Below are positions 1-8,151 of a stretch of DNA of 64,000 nucleotides, one piece after another (the stretch's first letter is position 1; each line of letters opens with the position of its first letter). Below the pieces are notes generated by a model, which was given only the letters and a program-made list of their open reading frames with translations, was not told the DNA's origin and did no database searches. The translations under genes and the position numbers were made by a program. The stretch is from JASBYZ01 sp029983705 (lineage in GTDB: Bacteria; Actinomycetota; Coriobacteriia; Coriobacteriales; JAEZZM01). The DNA is taken from positions 1,488,001 through 1,552,000 of the forward strand of contig OZ221969.1 in assembly GCA_965119715.1 (NCBI GenBank), read 5' to 3'.

Positions 1-50
1 CTCGGGTATTAACAATATTACTGGGTCGAGGCTTCAGTTTGGTTAAGAAA

Positions 51-77
51 ATGTGCCTATATCGTGTATAGGCACAT
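51..77 (-). terminator. Terminator of ilvE
   Basis: A perfect 10-bp inverted repeat (51-60 with 68-77, 7-nt loop) lies 14 nt past the ilvE stop. Read on the minus strand it is followed by a T-rich stretch (50-41), as in an intrinsic terminator. Confidence 0.8.
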
Positions 78-91
78 AATTAACTACACAA

Positions 92-1015
92 CTAGTTGAG
101 GTAGCTTAACCAATCTTTATGTGATTCAAGCTCACCTTGCACGAGCTTGAAAAATTCTTTTTGAAGGCGCTTAGTAAGTGGTTTTTCTTTTGGAAGAGCT
201 CTTCCATCTACAGATGCAATAGGGGTAAGCTCGGCTGCAGAGCCAGAGAAAAATGCTTCGTCTGCAATGTAGAGATCTGTTCTTAAGAGGGACTCAATGC
301 GCACCTCAATACCCATCTCACGGGCAATAGTAATAATTGAGTCTCTGGTAATACCTTCAAGCAGTCCATCAGATGTTGGAGGGGTAATAAGTGCACCGTC
401 TCTAACGATAAAGATGTTTTCACCGGTGCCCTCAGTTACCTTACCATCCTCGTTTAACATGATAGCCTCGCCATAGCCATTTCTTACGGCTTCCATTTTT
501 GCAAGGCCAGAGTTTAGATAATTACCTGAAGATTTAATAGCAGGAGGCATTGCGTTTACCGCACGCTGTCTAAAGGAAGAAACCATGGTATCAATACCTT
601 TTTCAAGAGCACCATCACCAAGGTAGGCATCCCATGGCCAGGCTGCAATAACCACATCAGATTTACAAGTTCTCGCATCAATTCCCATTACACCATAGCC
701 ACGATAGAGAATTGGGCGAATATAGGCTGATTTAAGACCGTTTTTATCGATAAGCTCTTTAGTAGCTTCACAAAGCTCTTCAACTGTATAAGGAAGGTCA
801 ATCTCAAGCATGTGCGCTGACTTCTTAAAGCGCTCAAAGTGCTCTTTAAGTCTAAAGATTGCAGTTTTACCATCTGCAGTTTTATAAGCTCTTAAGCCCT
901 CAAAAATTGCATCTCCGTAGTGAAGTGAGTGTGTAAGTACGTGGGTTGTTGCATCCTCCCAGTTAACTAACTCACCATTTTTCCAGATGTATTTAACTGC
1001 TTGAATATCGGACAT
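92..1015 (-). CDS. ilvE: Branched-chain amino acid aminotransferase
   Basis: This 307-residue protein is a class IV PLP aminotransferase that interconverts leucine, isoleucine and valine with their 2-oxo acids in the cytoplasm. The catalytic lysine sits in the motif IKSSGNYLNS, and the cofactor-phosphate region reads EGTGENIF, both typical of IlvE. The length matches the short bacterial IlvE type. The start ATG follows a GGAG-like ribosome site. It has its own terminator downstream and about 100 bp of upstream sequence containing a small inverted repeat (TTGATA, 4 nt, TATCAA at 1052-1067) that could be an operator. No other branched-chain genes are nearby. The family call is secure; D-amino acid transaminase is the main relative and is less likely from the length and motifs. 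Confidence 0.93.
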   Translation of the reverse strand: MSDIQAVKYIWKNGELVNWEDATTHVLTHSLHYGDAIFEGLRAYKTADGKTAIFRLKEHFERFKKSAHMLEIDLPYTVEELCEATKELIDKNGLKSAYIRPILYRGYGVMGIDARTCKSDVVIAAWPWDAYLGDGALEKGIDTMVSSFRQRAVNAMPPAIKSSGNYLNSGLAKMEAVRNGYGEAIMLNEDGKVTEGTGENIFIVRDGALITPPTSDGLLEGITRDSIITIAREMGIEVRIESLLRTDLYIADEAFFSGSAAELTPIASVDGRALPKEKPLTKRLQKEFFKLVQGELESHKDWLSYLN

Positions 1016-1117
1016 AATATCCTCTCCTACTAACTTTAGCCTAACTATAGTTTGATAATAGTATCAAGCTCAGACATAAATGTGCTCGTAGGTTTTGTAA
1101 AATTATGTGGATGGTAA

Positions 1118-2287
1118 CTAAAAGTCGCCTGTAAAGCTTCTACATCTCTTAACTGCATCAATTATTTTCTGAGCAGCATATTTGATCTCTTCAAAGGTAT
1201 TTAAGTATGAGTAAGAGATACGAAGCGCCCCTCGGGATACTGAGTCATCAAGGCCTATAGCTTTAAGCACGTGTGATATCTCAAGGCTGCCTGAAGAACA
1301 GGCGGACCCTGCAGATACACAAATTCCATCTTGGTCAAGAAGCATCAAAAGCGTCTCAGTATCAACCCCATCAATAACAAAGGAGCAGAGGTGATTAAGG
1401 CGATGCGAACTACTGCCGGTAAGCATACACCCTGAGATTTCAGAGCAGAGTGTGTCTATCAAATAGTTCTGCCACGCTTCAAAGAGCTCTTCATAGTGTT
1501 CTTTCTTGTATAAACTCCATTCTAATGCTTCTGCCATTGCAACAATATAGGGAACATTTTGGGTGCCAGACCTCATTTTCATTTCTTGCCCACCACCATA
1601 AAGCAGTGGGTTTAATGGGCATCCTTCTTTGACATAAAGAAAACCAATGCCTTTGGGACCATGAAACTTATGAGCTGAGGCAGAAAGGTAATCGATATTA
1701 TTAAGAATATGCAAATCAAAATATTCATGGCCAACTGCTTGAACTGCATCACAGTGAAAAAGCGCACCATGTGAATGAGCAATTTGAGAAAGCAATTCTA
1801 TATCTTGTATGGTACCTATTTCATTGTTTGCATACATAATTGATACAAGAACGGTACTAGAATCAAAAGCTTTAAGATAGTCATGAACGAGCAAACGTCC
1901 TTTCCCATCGACATCTATTATTTTAAGCTTAATCTTTCCTTCACGCTCCAAGTGTTTGAGAGGCTCTAATACGGATTCGTGTTCTATAGCAGAAGTAATT
2001 ACACTTGGCACATTCTCCTGTTGATTTAATACGCTATAAAATGCCCAATTATTAGATTCTGTAGCTCCACTTGTAAAATAAATTTCATTAGACAAAGCCC
2101 CGATACGAGAAGCAACCACATGACGTGAAGTTTCCAAAAAATCGTTAGCAAATGAACCTACTTTATATTTAGCATTTGGGTTTCCAAAATTATATTGAAG
2201 TTGAGACAATATATCTCTTAATACTTCATCAGGAATTTGACTAGTTGCTGCATTATCTAGATAAATAAGCTTTTCTGAAATGTCCAT
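1118..2287 (-). CDS. Cysteine desulfurase (NifS/IscS family)
   Basis: A 389-residue class V PLP enzyme that takes sulfur from cysteine for Fe-S clusters or thiolated tRNA. The N-terminus YLDNAAT, the PLP lysine in SAHKFHGPKG and the persulfide-forming cysteine in SAGSACSSGS are all present, and the long active-site loop marks it as group I (IscS/NifS). Its ATG overlaps the TAA of the upstream glycosyltransferase by one base (TAATG), so translation is probably coupled. No iscU or mnmA lies beside it; the only IscU-like gene in the window is 9 kb away and degenerate. The choice between nifS and iscS cannot be made from sequence alone. Confidence 0.92.
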   Translation of the reverse strand: MDISEKLIYLDNAATSQIPDEVLRDILSQLQYNFGNPNAKYKVGSFANDFLETSRHVVASRIGALSNEIYFTSGATESNNWAFYSVLNQQENVPSVITSAIEHESVLEPLKHLEREGKIKLKIIDVDGKGRLLVHDYLKAFDSSTVLVSIMYANNEIGTIQDIELLSQIAHSHGALFHCDAVQAVGHEYFDLHILNNIDYLSASAHKFHGPKGIGFLYVKEGCPLNPLLYGGGQEMKMRSGTQNVPYIVAMAEALEWSLYKKEHYEELFEAWQNYLIDTLCSEISGCMLTGSSSHRLNHLCSFVIDGVDTETLLMLLDQDGICVSAGSACSSGSLEISHVLKAIGLDDSVSRGALRISYSYLNTFEEIKYAAQKIIDAVKRCRSFTGDF

Positions 2288-3510
2288 TATAAGCCTCTGT
2301 TTCCTACAAGCTTAATGATTTTTTGGGCAAGTCCCTTCCATGAAAGATGTTTGGTATCAACAGATGCAACCGGCGTGCTTAAAGCGCTGTCTATGGCTTG
2401 TGCCAGGCGCTTTTCAAAGGCCTCAAGTCCTGATGGATCTGGAGTGTTTTCATTTAACATGGCCGGAAGCTCTACAAAAATAATTGAAGCTCCTGGTAAT
2501 ACCTCATCAATCCATTCTTTAACTCCAGGTAAATCTGTGCATACTACCTTTGTGCCGCAGGCAAGTGCCTCAATAATTACCAAGGGTAGTCCCTCAAAAA
2601 ATGATGGAAGGACAAAAAGCTCAGAGCGACGGTAGAGCTCCGGCAACTTCTCTTGGCTGAGTGCTCCAGTAAACTCAATTATATACTCAGAGTTTTCTGC
2701 AAGCTTTACACAGCGCTCATACTCATCTGGAGATGAGCTGCCGCCCACTAAGGTGAGCTTTACATCATGTGGGTTTATCTGCACGTAATCAAGAGATTTA
2801 ATAAGTTCAGCCACACCTTTTTGTGCAGAAATCTTACCAACATACAAAATCTCGTGGTAAAGCTCGTTTTTACTTGCGCTTATCTCGCTCGAGTTAAAGA
2901 GCTTGTGATTATAGCCGGTACCTATAAGCTTGATCTTTTCTTCTTTCATGCCAAAAAGCTCAGCAATTTGAGAGATTTGAGGACGCGTAAGTGCAAAGAC
3001 CTGGTCGAGTAAGTTAATGCCTTCTATAATATACTCATTATCTAGATTATGTTTTTGATACTGAAGCAAACAGGTCCCGTGAGTGATTCCAACAATGTGT
3101 GGCCGCTCATCCTTTGGCATCATATCTACAAGATGGGCAGCAATTGCTGTTACCTCATACAGATGATGACAAATCACCACATCAGGTTTAAAACTCTCAA
3201 GCGCTCCTTTAATTACCTCAGTATATGCAGCCTTAAATTGTAAGAGCATAGTCTTATCCATATCCTTATACCTTGTAGCAGGATAGGGCATGGTATCTGA
3301 CATTCCACAAATCTTAAAGGGAAGTTTTTGAGTTTCAAAATCTACTGATAAAGATGGGATTGAGCCGCCTCTGGGCTCATCGTCAGGGGCTTTACCGTAA
3401 ATAAGCATCTGCTCATGGCCAAGCTCATCTAAGGCATCCATAAGTGCGCTTAGATATACGCCGCTACCAGTACTATCAGGTTTTTGAGCAGTAATAGATA
3501 AGATCTTCAA
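2287..3510 (-). CDS. Glycosyltransferase, family 4-like
   Basis: A cytoplasmic GT-B glycosyltransferase (407 residues from the start chosen here). The donor-binding half carries YVGKISAQKGV and the family-4 signature EGLPLVIIEALACG with its two spaced glutamates. The N-terminal half begins MKILSITAQ and has the glycine-rich acceptor loop STGSGVY. A longer frame opens at an ATG at 3555, but a TTG at 3510 has a strong AAAAGGGG ribosome site about 5 nt upstream and gives the usual family N-terminus, so I take TTG. Translation is coupled to the following desulfurase. Acceptor and sugar donor are unknown; the closest idea is a cell-surface or small-molecule glycosyltransferase. Confidence 0.82.
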   Translation of the reverse strand: MKILSITAQKPDSTGSGVYLSALMDALDELGHEQMLIYGKAPDDEPRGGSIPSLSVDFETQKLPFKICGMSDTMPYPATRYKDMDKTMLLQFKAAYTEVIKGALESFKPDVVICHHLYEVTAIAAHLVDMMPKDERPHIVGITHGTCLLQYQKHNLDNEYIIEGINLLDQVFALTRPQISQIAELFGMKEEKIKLIGTGYNHKLFNSSEISASKNELYHEILYVGKISAQKGVAELIKSLDYVQINPHDVKLTLVGGSSSPDEYERCVKLAENSEYIIEFTGALSQEKLPELYRRSELFVLPSFFEGLPLVIIEALACGTKVVCTDLPGVKEWIDEVLPGASIIFVELPAMLNENTPDPSGLEAFEKRLAQAIDSALSTPVASVDTKHLSWKGLAQKIIKLVGNRGL

Positions 3511-3555
3511 GAAAACCCCTTTTAAATAGAAATATAAACTATCCCCATTATACAA

Positions 3556-3591
3556 AAGGTCGCAGCCTCAAAACATGAAAGCTGCGACCTT
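3556..3591 (-). terminator. Terminator of the AOR/molybdoenzyme operon
   Basis: An 11-bp perfect stem (3556-3566 with 3581-3591, 14-nt loop) lies just past the NrfD gene. On the minus strand it is followed by TTTTGTATAAT. The tail also contains a TATAAT (3552-3547) about 37 nt before the glycosyltransferase TTG, which may serve as that gene's -10 box. Confidence 0.65.
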
Positions 3592-3619
3592 AAAACTACT
3601 ACCTAAATTCTTGTATGTA

Positions 3620-4534
3620 CTAATACAAAAGTGTCATAGGTAAAGCTCCAGTTACCACAAGGTAACGAAGCAAGAAACCACCAATTAACACGCACGCATT
3701 AGCAACAATTACAAACATGTTTAGCTTTGATGCCCCGTCACTTACGCTTATCGAGCCATCCTCATGAACGATGGTCTCAGCGTGGCCCTTAGCACTAAAT
3801 GAAGCAATAAGTTCAAGACAAATTGGTGCAATTAGACCAATGATAATAAGGCCGCCCCAGAAAAGCAGCGCTAAGTCACCTGATACAAACCTCATAACAT
3901 TAAGGTAACCCGCCTCGCCTTTACCAAAGGTTACAAAGAGCAACAATCCAATTAAGCAAAGTTCAAGCACAGGTAAGATAAGGTGTGCCATATTGAGCTT
4001 ATGCAAAAGTGGAAGCTCTTCTCGACCTAAAATTGCAGTAGCTAAAAATACTGAAGCTGCACCTGCAGATAGCGCTGATACCACAAAGAGTACCGGAAGC
4101 ACTGGAGTATTCCAAAGAGGAGCAGTTTCTACAACACCTAATAAAACACCAGTGTATGCTGCAACGCAAAATGCAAAGATGCATCCTATGATGTTGAGCC
4201 ATGCGGGCATCTTGATGTTTTTAAATTCAGCCCAAACTGCAAAGAGGGCAACAACTGTAAAGATTGCTAAAAATACAACACCCCAAGACATAACTGACTG
4301 CTCAAGGTTGTCAATTAAGAGCACAAATCTCCATGGATGGAAAAATCCTGCCTTAGCATCCAGCATCAAGAGTAACAAACCAATAATAATTGCTATTGGT
4401 GCAATTATTCTTCCTAACTTGCGAGCCTTATGTGCATGAGGATAGAGCTGCTCAATTAAGGCTGAAGTTAAATATGCACCAGCACCTAAACCTGCAAGGA
4501 ATAGATACCAGGCGATAATACCTCCCCAAACCAT
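3620..4534 (-). CDS. NrfD/PsrC-type membrane subunit of molybdoenzyme
   Basis: A 304-residue integral membrane protein with about eight hydrophobic segments. The opening GGIIAWYLFLAGLGAGAYL is typical of NrfD/PsrC quinol-interacting subunits. Such subunits exchange electrons between membrane quinones and an exported Fe-S subunit without using haem. It is the last gene of the operon, 6 nt after the ferredoxin subunit gene (4541-5080), which fits a membrane-anchored catalytic trimer of Mo subunit, Fe-S subunit and NrfD. Whether it oxidises menaquinol for a reductase or reduces menaquinone cannot be read from the sequence. Confidence 0.9.
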   Translation of the reverse strand: MVWGGIIAWYLFLAGLGAGAYLTSALIEQLYPHAHKARKLGRIIAPIAIIIGLLLLMLDAKAGFFHPWRFVLLIDNLEQSVMSWGVVFLAIFTVVALFAVWAEFKNIKMPAWLNIIGCIFAFCVAAYTGVLLGVVETAPLWNTPVLPVLFVVSALSAGAASVFLATAILGREELPLLHKLNMAHLILPVLELCLIGLLLFVTFGKGEAGYLNVMRFVSGDLALLFWGGLIIIGLIAPICLELIASFSAKGHAETIVHEDGSISVSDGASKLNMFVIVANACVLIGGFLLRYLVVTGALPMTLLY

Positions 4535-4540
4535 TTCTCA

Positions 4541-5080
4541 TCACCTCACATAATATAGATGGGCTTTAGTTAGGTCACCTTTAAGGCGCTCTGCCCTGTG
4601 TGTTTCTAGATACTTACTAATGTCTGAATTTGGGTCTTCAAGATCGCCAAAGATTCTACAGTGAGTAGGGCAGGCTGCAACACAGCTGGAAGGCTCTTTG
4701 CCTTGCTCAGCTTCGATGTGGCAGTATCTGCATTTTCTAACTTCGTGAGTCTTTGGATTAATCTCTCTTACCTGATATGGGCATGCTGCCATACAGTAGA
4801 GACATCCAATACACTTAGTTGCCTCAACCATAACCAGACCGTCATCAGTGGTGTAGGTTGCTCCGGTAGGACAAACTGCCTGGCAAGGAGCATCTGTACA
4901 GTGCATACACTGAAGTGGAACTGTTTCTCTGTGAACGTTAGGATACTCTCCCACTTCACGAGTTTGATAATGGATAAATGCCTCACCAGGTGCGAGGTTG
5001 TTTTGGTTTTCGCATGCAACCGAACATGCATAGCAACCAATGCATTTGGTTACATCAATGACCATTCCATACTGTGACAT
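4541..5080 (-). CDS. Four-cluster ferredoxin subunit (DmsB/PsrB type)
   Basis: A 179-residue electron-transfer subunit with sixteen cysteines arranged for four [4Fe-4S] clusters: CIGCYACSVAC near residue 13, CMHCTDAPCQAVC near 58, CIGCLYCMAAC near 90, and CRYCHIEAEQ followed by CVAAC near 117-137. This is the DmsB/PsrB pattern, carrying electrons between the NrfD subunit and the molybdopterin subunit. It has no signal peptide, as usual for this subunit, which is exported with its Tat-bearing partner. Its start codon directly abuts the stop of the catalytic gene, so the two are probably translationally coupled. Confidence 0.93.
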   Translation of the reverse strand: MSQYGMVIDVTKCIGCYACSVACENQNNLAPGEAFIHYQTREVGEYPNVHRETVPLQCMHCTDAPCQAVCPTGATYTTDDGLVMVEATKCIGCLYCMAACPYQVREINPKTHEVRKCRYCHIEAEQGKEPSSCVAACPTHCRIFGDLEDPNSDISKYLETHRAERLKGDLTKAHLYYVR

Positions 5081-7306
5081 TTAAAATCCCACCTTCTTCA
5101 CAGTTACTCCCGACTCACCGATTAAACCGCCACCGGTGACATTGTCGTATTGGTGTTCACGGAAAAGCGATGGATCAATGCCAAAGTCTTTCATTCCCTT
5201 AGGAACATCAAGCTCAGAGGCATAGTGGAAGGCTACAAATACAGATTTTGGCTCAATTAAACTGGTAACAAAGGCCTTAGCCTTAGCGGTGTGCTTATCG
5301 TTAGAAAGCTCTACGCTGTCACCATTTTTAATACCAAGCTCTTCAGCTGTAGCACTATTGATCCATACACGGTCTAACTCATAGTCTTTTGAAACTGCTG
5401 CGAGCAGCGGACTTTGAGCAGTGTTGAGGTGGTTATGGAGAGCTTGCTCACCGGTAAGGAGTCTTAATTGACCCTCTCCAATTTCAACTTTTGGAACGTG
5501 CCAAGCTGGAACTCTACCAAGCCCTGCCTTATCAAAGGTTTCTGATGCAAACTCTATCTTTCCTGACTGAGTAAACACTTTTTCTGGGAATTTACCTGGC
5601 GTGTAGCCATTTTCAAAACCGCCTGCAAAGCCAACCTCTTTAAGCTCGTGGTAGTCAATACCACTTTCAGCTAAGCCCTGCTCATTAAACTCATCTAAGG
5701 TGAAGTCAAAGTACTCACCAATACCAGCAGCATCAGCCAAGCCCTTATAGATTTCATCAAAATTTAGAGTGTTTTCATATACCTTATCAATTGCCTTATT
5801 TCTTACGGCAACAATGGCCTTATCGCCATTAAATACCTGTACAACACCGTCGCGCTCAAGATAGCTTGTTTCAGGAAGTACGTAGTTGGCAAGACGAGTG
5901 GTCTCGTCTTCAAAAAGCGCAATTGCAACTTTAAAAGGAACAGCCTCAAGTGCTTCTTTGGCAAAGTCAGCGTTTGTGATATCTCTTACCGCGTTAATGC
6001 CTTGGGTAAAGAGCACCTGGCAACTGCCGTCTTTAAGACCGTCCATAGCGGTAACTAAAGAACCGCCATATCTACCAGTAAGCGCAAGCTTATCAGTGCC
6101 GTAGGCAGGAGTTTCTACCTTAGGAAGGTCTTTGATTTTGCCACCTGCAAAGTTTAGTTGAGGAGACCTGTAACTAATTGCTCCACCATCTTGATTTAAA
6201 ACACCAAGCATTGCATTGATGCACCAAATCATACGTACGGTATCTGCGGAGTTCTCATACATTGAAGAGAAGGTTCCGCTCCAAACGTTATCAACAAAGC
6301 AGCGTGGTGCTTGAGCTCCAAGGCTTTGAGCAACTTGACGCACAAAGTCTTGATCAATTTCGCAGGTCTGTGCCACCCATTCTGGAGTGTATTCTTTAAG
6401 AGCTGCCTTAAATTCATCAAAGCCAATTGAATTTGCTTCAATAAATTCTTTCTTATACATATCATGTTCAACTAGGTAATTTGCAATACCAAGTAAGAAT
6501 GCAAGCTCAGTGCCCGCCTTAGTTGGCACCCAGGTATCTACGATACTTGAGTCTCCGCCGTATTTAGGACCAACATAAAAGATGGTGGTTCCCTTATCAA
6601 TTGCCTCAGCAAGCTCTTTTGGCTCATCAGGTCTAAATGCCTCACCATAACTTTTTCCTACATATACCATGCACTTTGCATTGGCTACATCTGGAGAAAA
6701 GATAGAACCGAGTGTTGTAAACTCTGATGTAAAAAGAGTCCCGTTTGAAACTCCTCCATCGTTCCAGTGGTTGTTAGAACCAAGTGCGTTTATAAAACGC
6801 TTACCGTAAAGCTCTTTAGCTACGCGGTTATCCTGAAACATAAATACACTTGTTGGATCTACTTCTTTAAGCTTAGCGCCAATTTCGCTAAATGCTTCAT
6901 CCCAGCTAATTTCTTCATACTTGCCGGATGCATTGCGCCTCATTGGAGCCTTAATGCGCTGGTCGGACTCACACACTTCTGGATATCCATAACCTCTGGT
7001 ACAAAGCCTCCCTTGAGAGGTTGGGTGATGGATATTACCAAGGGTCTTCCAAAACTTACCGTCTTGTGCAAAAACCTTCATACCACACTGGTTTGGACAA
7101 CCATCACAGAGGGTGTAGGTGGTATCAATGCGCTTTATTTCGCTTTGTTGACCCGGATAAATCTTAGAGTAGTCTTCATCGTATTCAGGCTTTTTACCCT
7201 CTTGGTTTGCAAGGGCTTGACCAGCAAGTGCGCCTACTCCAAGCGCTGCACCTGTTGCAACAAAACCTCTTCTTGTGAGAGCCGCCTTCTTAGTTTTATT
7301 TTCCAT
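5081..7306 (-). CDS. Tat-exported molybdopterin oxidoreductase catalytic subunit
   Basis: A 741-residue member of the DMSO reductase superfamily. The N-terminus has a twin-arginine signal (TRRGFVATGA, residues 11-20, then a hydrophobic stretch ending near ALA). A [4Fe-4S] motif follows with C67, C70, C74 and C102. Mo/W-bis-MGD-binding regions and a C-terminal dinucleotide-binding domain (LLTGEQALHNH onwards) are recognisable. Overall it resembles polysulfide/thiosulfate reductase-like PsrA/PhsA proteins. Aligned by eye, the position of their Mo-ligating cysteine is a serine (about S187, in DGGVSNGT), so the substrate may be an oxo compound instead of a sulfur compound. It sits between two ferredoxin genes in the operon. 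The substrate is unknown. Confidence 0.9.
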   Translation of the reverse strand: MENKTKKAALTRRGFVATGAALGVGALAGQALANQEGKKPEYDEDYSKIYPGQQSEIKRIDTTYTLCDGCPNQCGMKVFAQDGKFWKTLGNIHHPTSQGRLCTRGYGYPEVCESDQRIKAPMRRNASGKYEEISWDEAFSEIGAKLKEVDPTSVFMFQDNRVAKELYGKRFINALGSNNHWNDGGVSNGTLFTSEFTTLGSIFSPDVANAKCMVYVGKSYGEAFRPDEPKELAEAIDKGTTIFYVGPKYGGDSSIVDTWVPTKAGTELAFLLGIANYLVEHDMYKKEFIEANSIGFDEFKAALKEYTPEWVAQTCEIDQDFVRQVAQSLGAQAPRCFVDNVWSGTFSSMYENSADTVRMIWCINAMLGVLNQDGGAISYRSPQLNFAGGKIKDLPKVETPAYGTDKLALTGRYGGSLVTAMDGLKDGSCQVLFTQGINAVRDITNADFAKEALEAVPFKVAIALFEDETTRLANYVLPETSYLERDGVVQVFNGDKAIVAVRNKAIDKVYENTLNFDEIYKGLADAAGIGEYFDFTLDEFNEQGLAESGIDYHELKEVGFAGGFENGYTPGKFPEKVFTQSGKIEFASETFDKAGLGRVPAWHVPKVEIGEGQLRLLTGEQALHNHLNTAQSPLLAAVSKDYELDRVWINSATAEELGIKNGDSVELSNDKHTAKAKAFVTSLIEPKSVFVAFHYASELDVPKGMKDFGIDPSLFREHQYDNVTGGGLIGESGVTVKKVGF

Positions 7307-7323
7307 TAGTAATCGACCCTCCC

Positions 7324-8139
7324 TTATGCCTTTAGCATTTCTTCAGTGCTTGGTCTGCCTTCTTTGGCTAAGATCTCATCGGCAATATCAATCCAGTCAA
7401 TAAAGCCAATAGCACCGTTTGGACAGTGACGAGCACATCTACCACATGAGATGCACTTAGTTGACTTGTTGGTAGCAAGGTCAATGGTTGGCATATGCCA
7501 TGGGCATGCCTCAGTACAGGTACCGCAGCCAATGCATCTGTCATCAAGAACAATACGTGCACCGTTATGCTCGCTTACAACAATTGCAGATACCGGACAT
7601 GCCTCCATGCAAAGGGCAATACGACACTGTTTGCAGTAATCTTGTGCGTACTCAAGGTTTCTCATGGCACCGCCATCAGAGTCCATAGAGTCGCCGTACA
7701 TGTAATTTCTCCAGACCTTTACGCGGGCGATATGCGAGTTGGTCTTGTGATCGTTTTTAAGGGTGCAAGCCATCTCACAACGCTGACATCCACTGCAGCG
7801 CTCAGGGTATACCACAATCATTTTCTTAGGTGTTGGGTTTAAGATAACTTGGCCGCGAGCCACAGCATCTTGGGTAACCCCCCACTTAGTAAGTGCTCCT
7901 ACACCAACAAGGGCAGCAAGTGACAATCCAGAAATTGCTGCAAACTGTCTACGGGTCATGCCCTTTTTCTTTTTGCCTTCACGAAGCTCGGTCTCATCGT
8001 CATTGATAATAAATTTAGCGTCATGAGCTCTTTGTTGAGCCTTCTTTGAATACGGATGACGCTCAGCATACTTGATACGCTCTTCTTGAGCCTTCTCTCG
8101 TAGCACCTGATGTTTCTCAGTTGGTTTTTCTTCTGACAT
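7324..8139 (-). CDS. AOR-partner ferredoxin with internal Tat-like segment
   Basis: A 271-residue protein with an unusual layout. A highly charged N-terminal stretch of about 60 residues comes before TRRQFAAISGLSLAALVG, which looks like a twin-arginine signal or membrane anchor. Four [4Fe-4S] motifs follow: CSGCQRCEMAC, CKQCRIALCMEAC, CIGCGTCTEAC and CISCGRCARHC. It resembles the YdhY-like ferredoxin that accompanies the AOR-family protein YdhV in enterobacteria. The start is ATG at 8139, because AGGAGG ends 10 nt upstream; a GTG at 8148 would touch the ribosome site. The gene begins 12 nt after the AOR stop. It probably carries electrons from or to the AOR subunit. The long charged leader before the RR motif is odd for a Tat substrate. 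Confidence 0.85.
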   Translation of the reverse strand: MSEEKPTEKHQVLREKAQEERIKYAERHPYSKKAQQRAHDAKFIINDDETELREGKKKKGMTRRQFAAISGLSLAALVGVGALTKWGVTQDAVARGQVILNPTPKKMIVVYPERCSGCQRCEMACTLKNDHKTNSHIARVKVWRNYMYGDSMDSDGGAMRNLEYAQDYCKQCRIALCMEACPVSAIVVSEHNGARIVLDDRCIGCGTCTEACPWHMPTIDLATNKSTKCISCGRCARHCPNGAIGFIDWIDIADEILAKEGRPSTEEMLKA

Positions 8140-8151
8140 AGCACTCACCTC

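Noticed and set aside
3993..4439. 148-codon plus-strand open frame opposite the NrfD gene
   Set aside because: Antisense to a clear membrane protein gene; its composition reflects the complement of hydrophobic codons.
6767..7309. 180-codon open frame on the plus strand opposite the Mo subunit gene
   Set aside because: It lies wholly antisense to a well-supported gene, is rich in rare Cys/His/Phe combinations, and has no ribosome site. It is a shadow frame.
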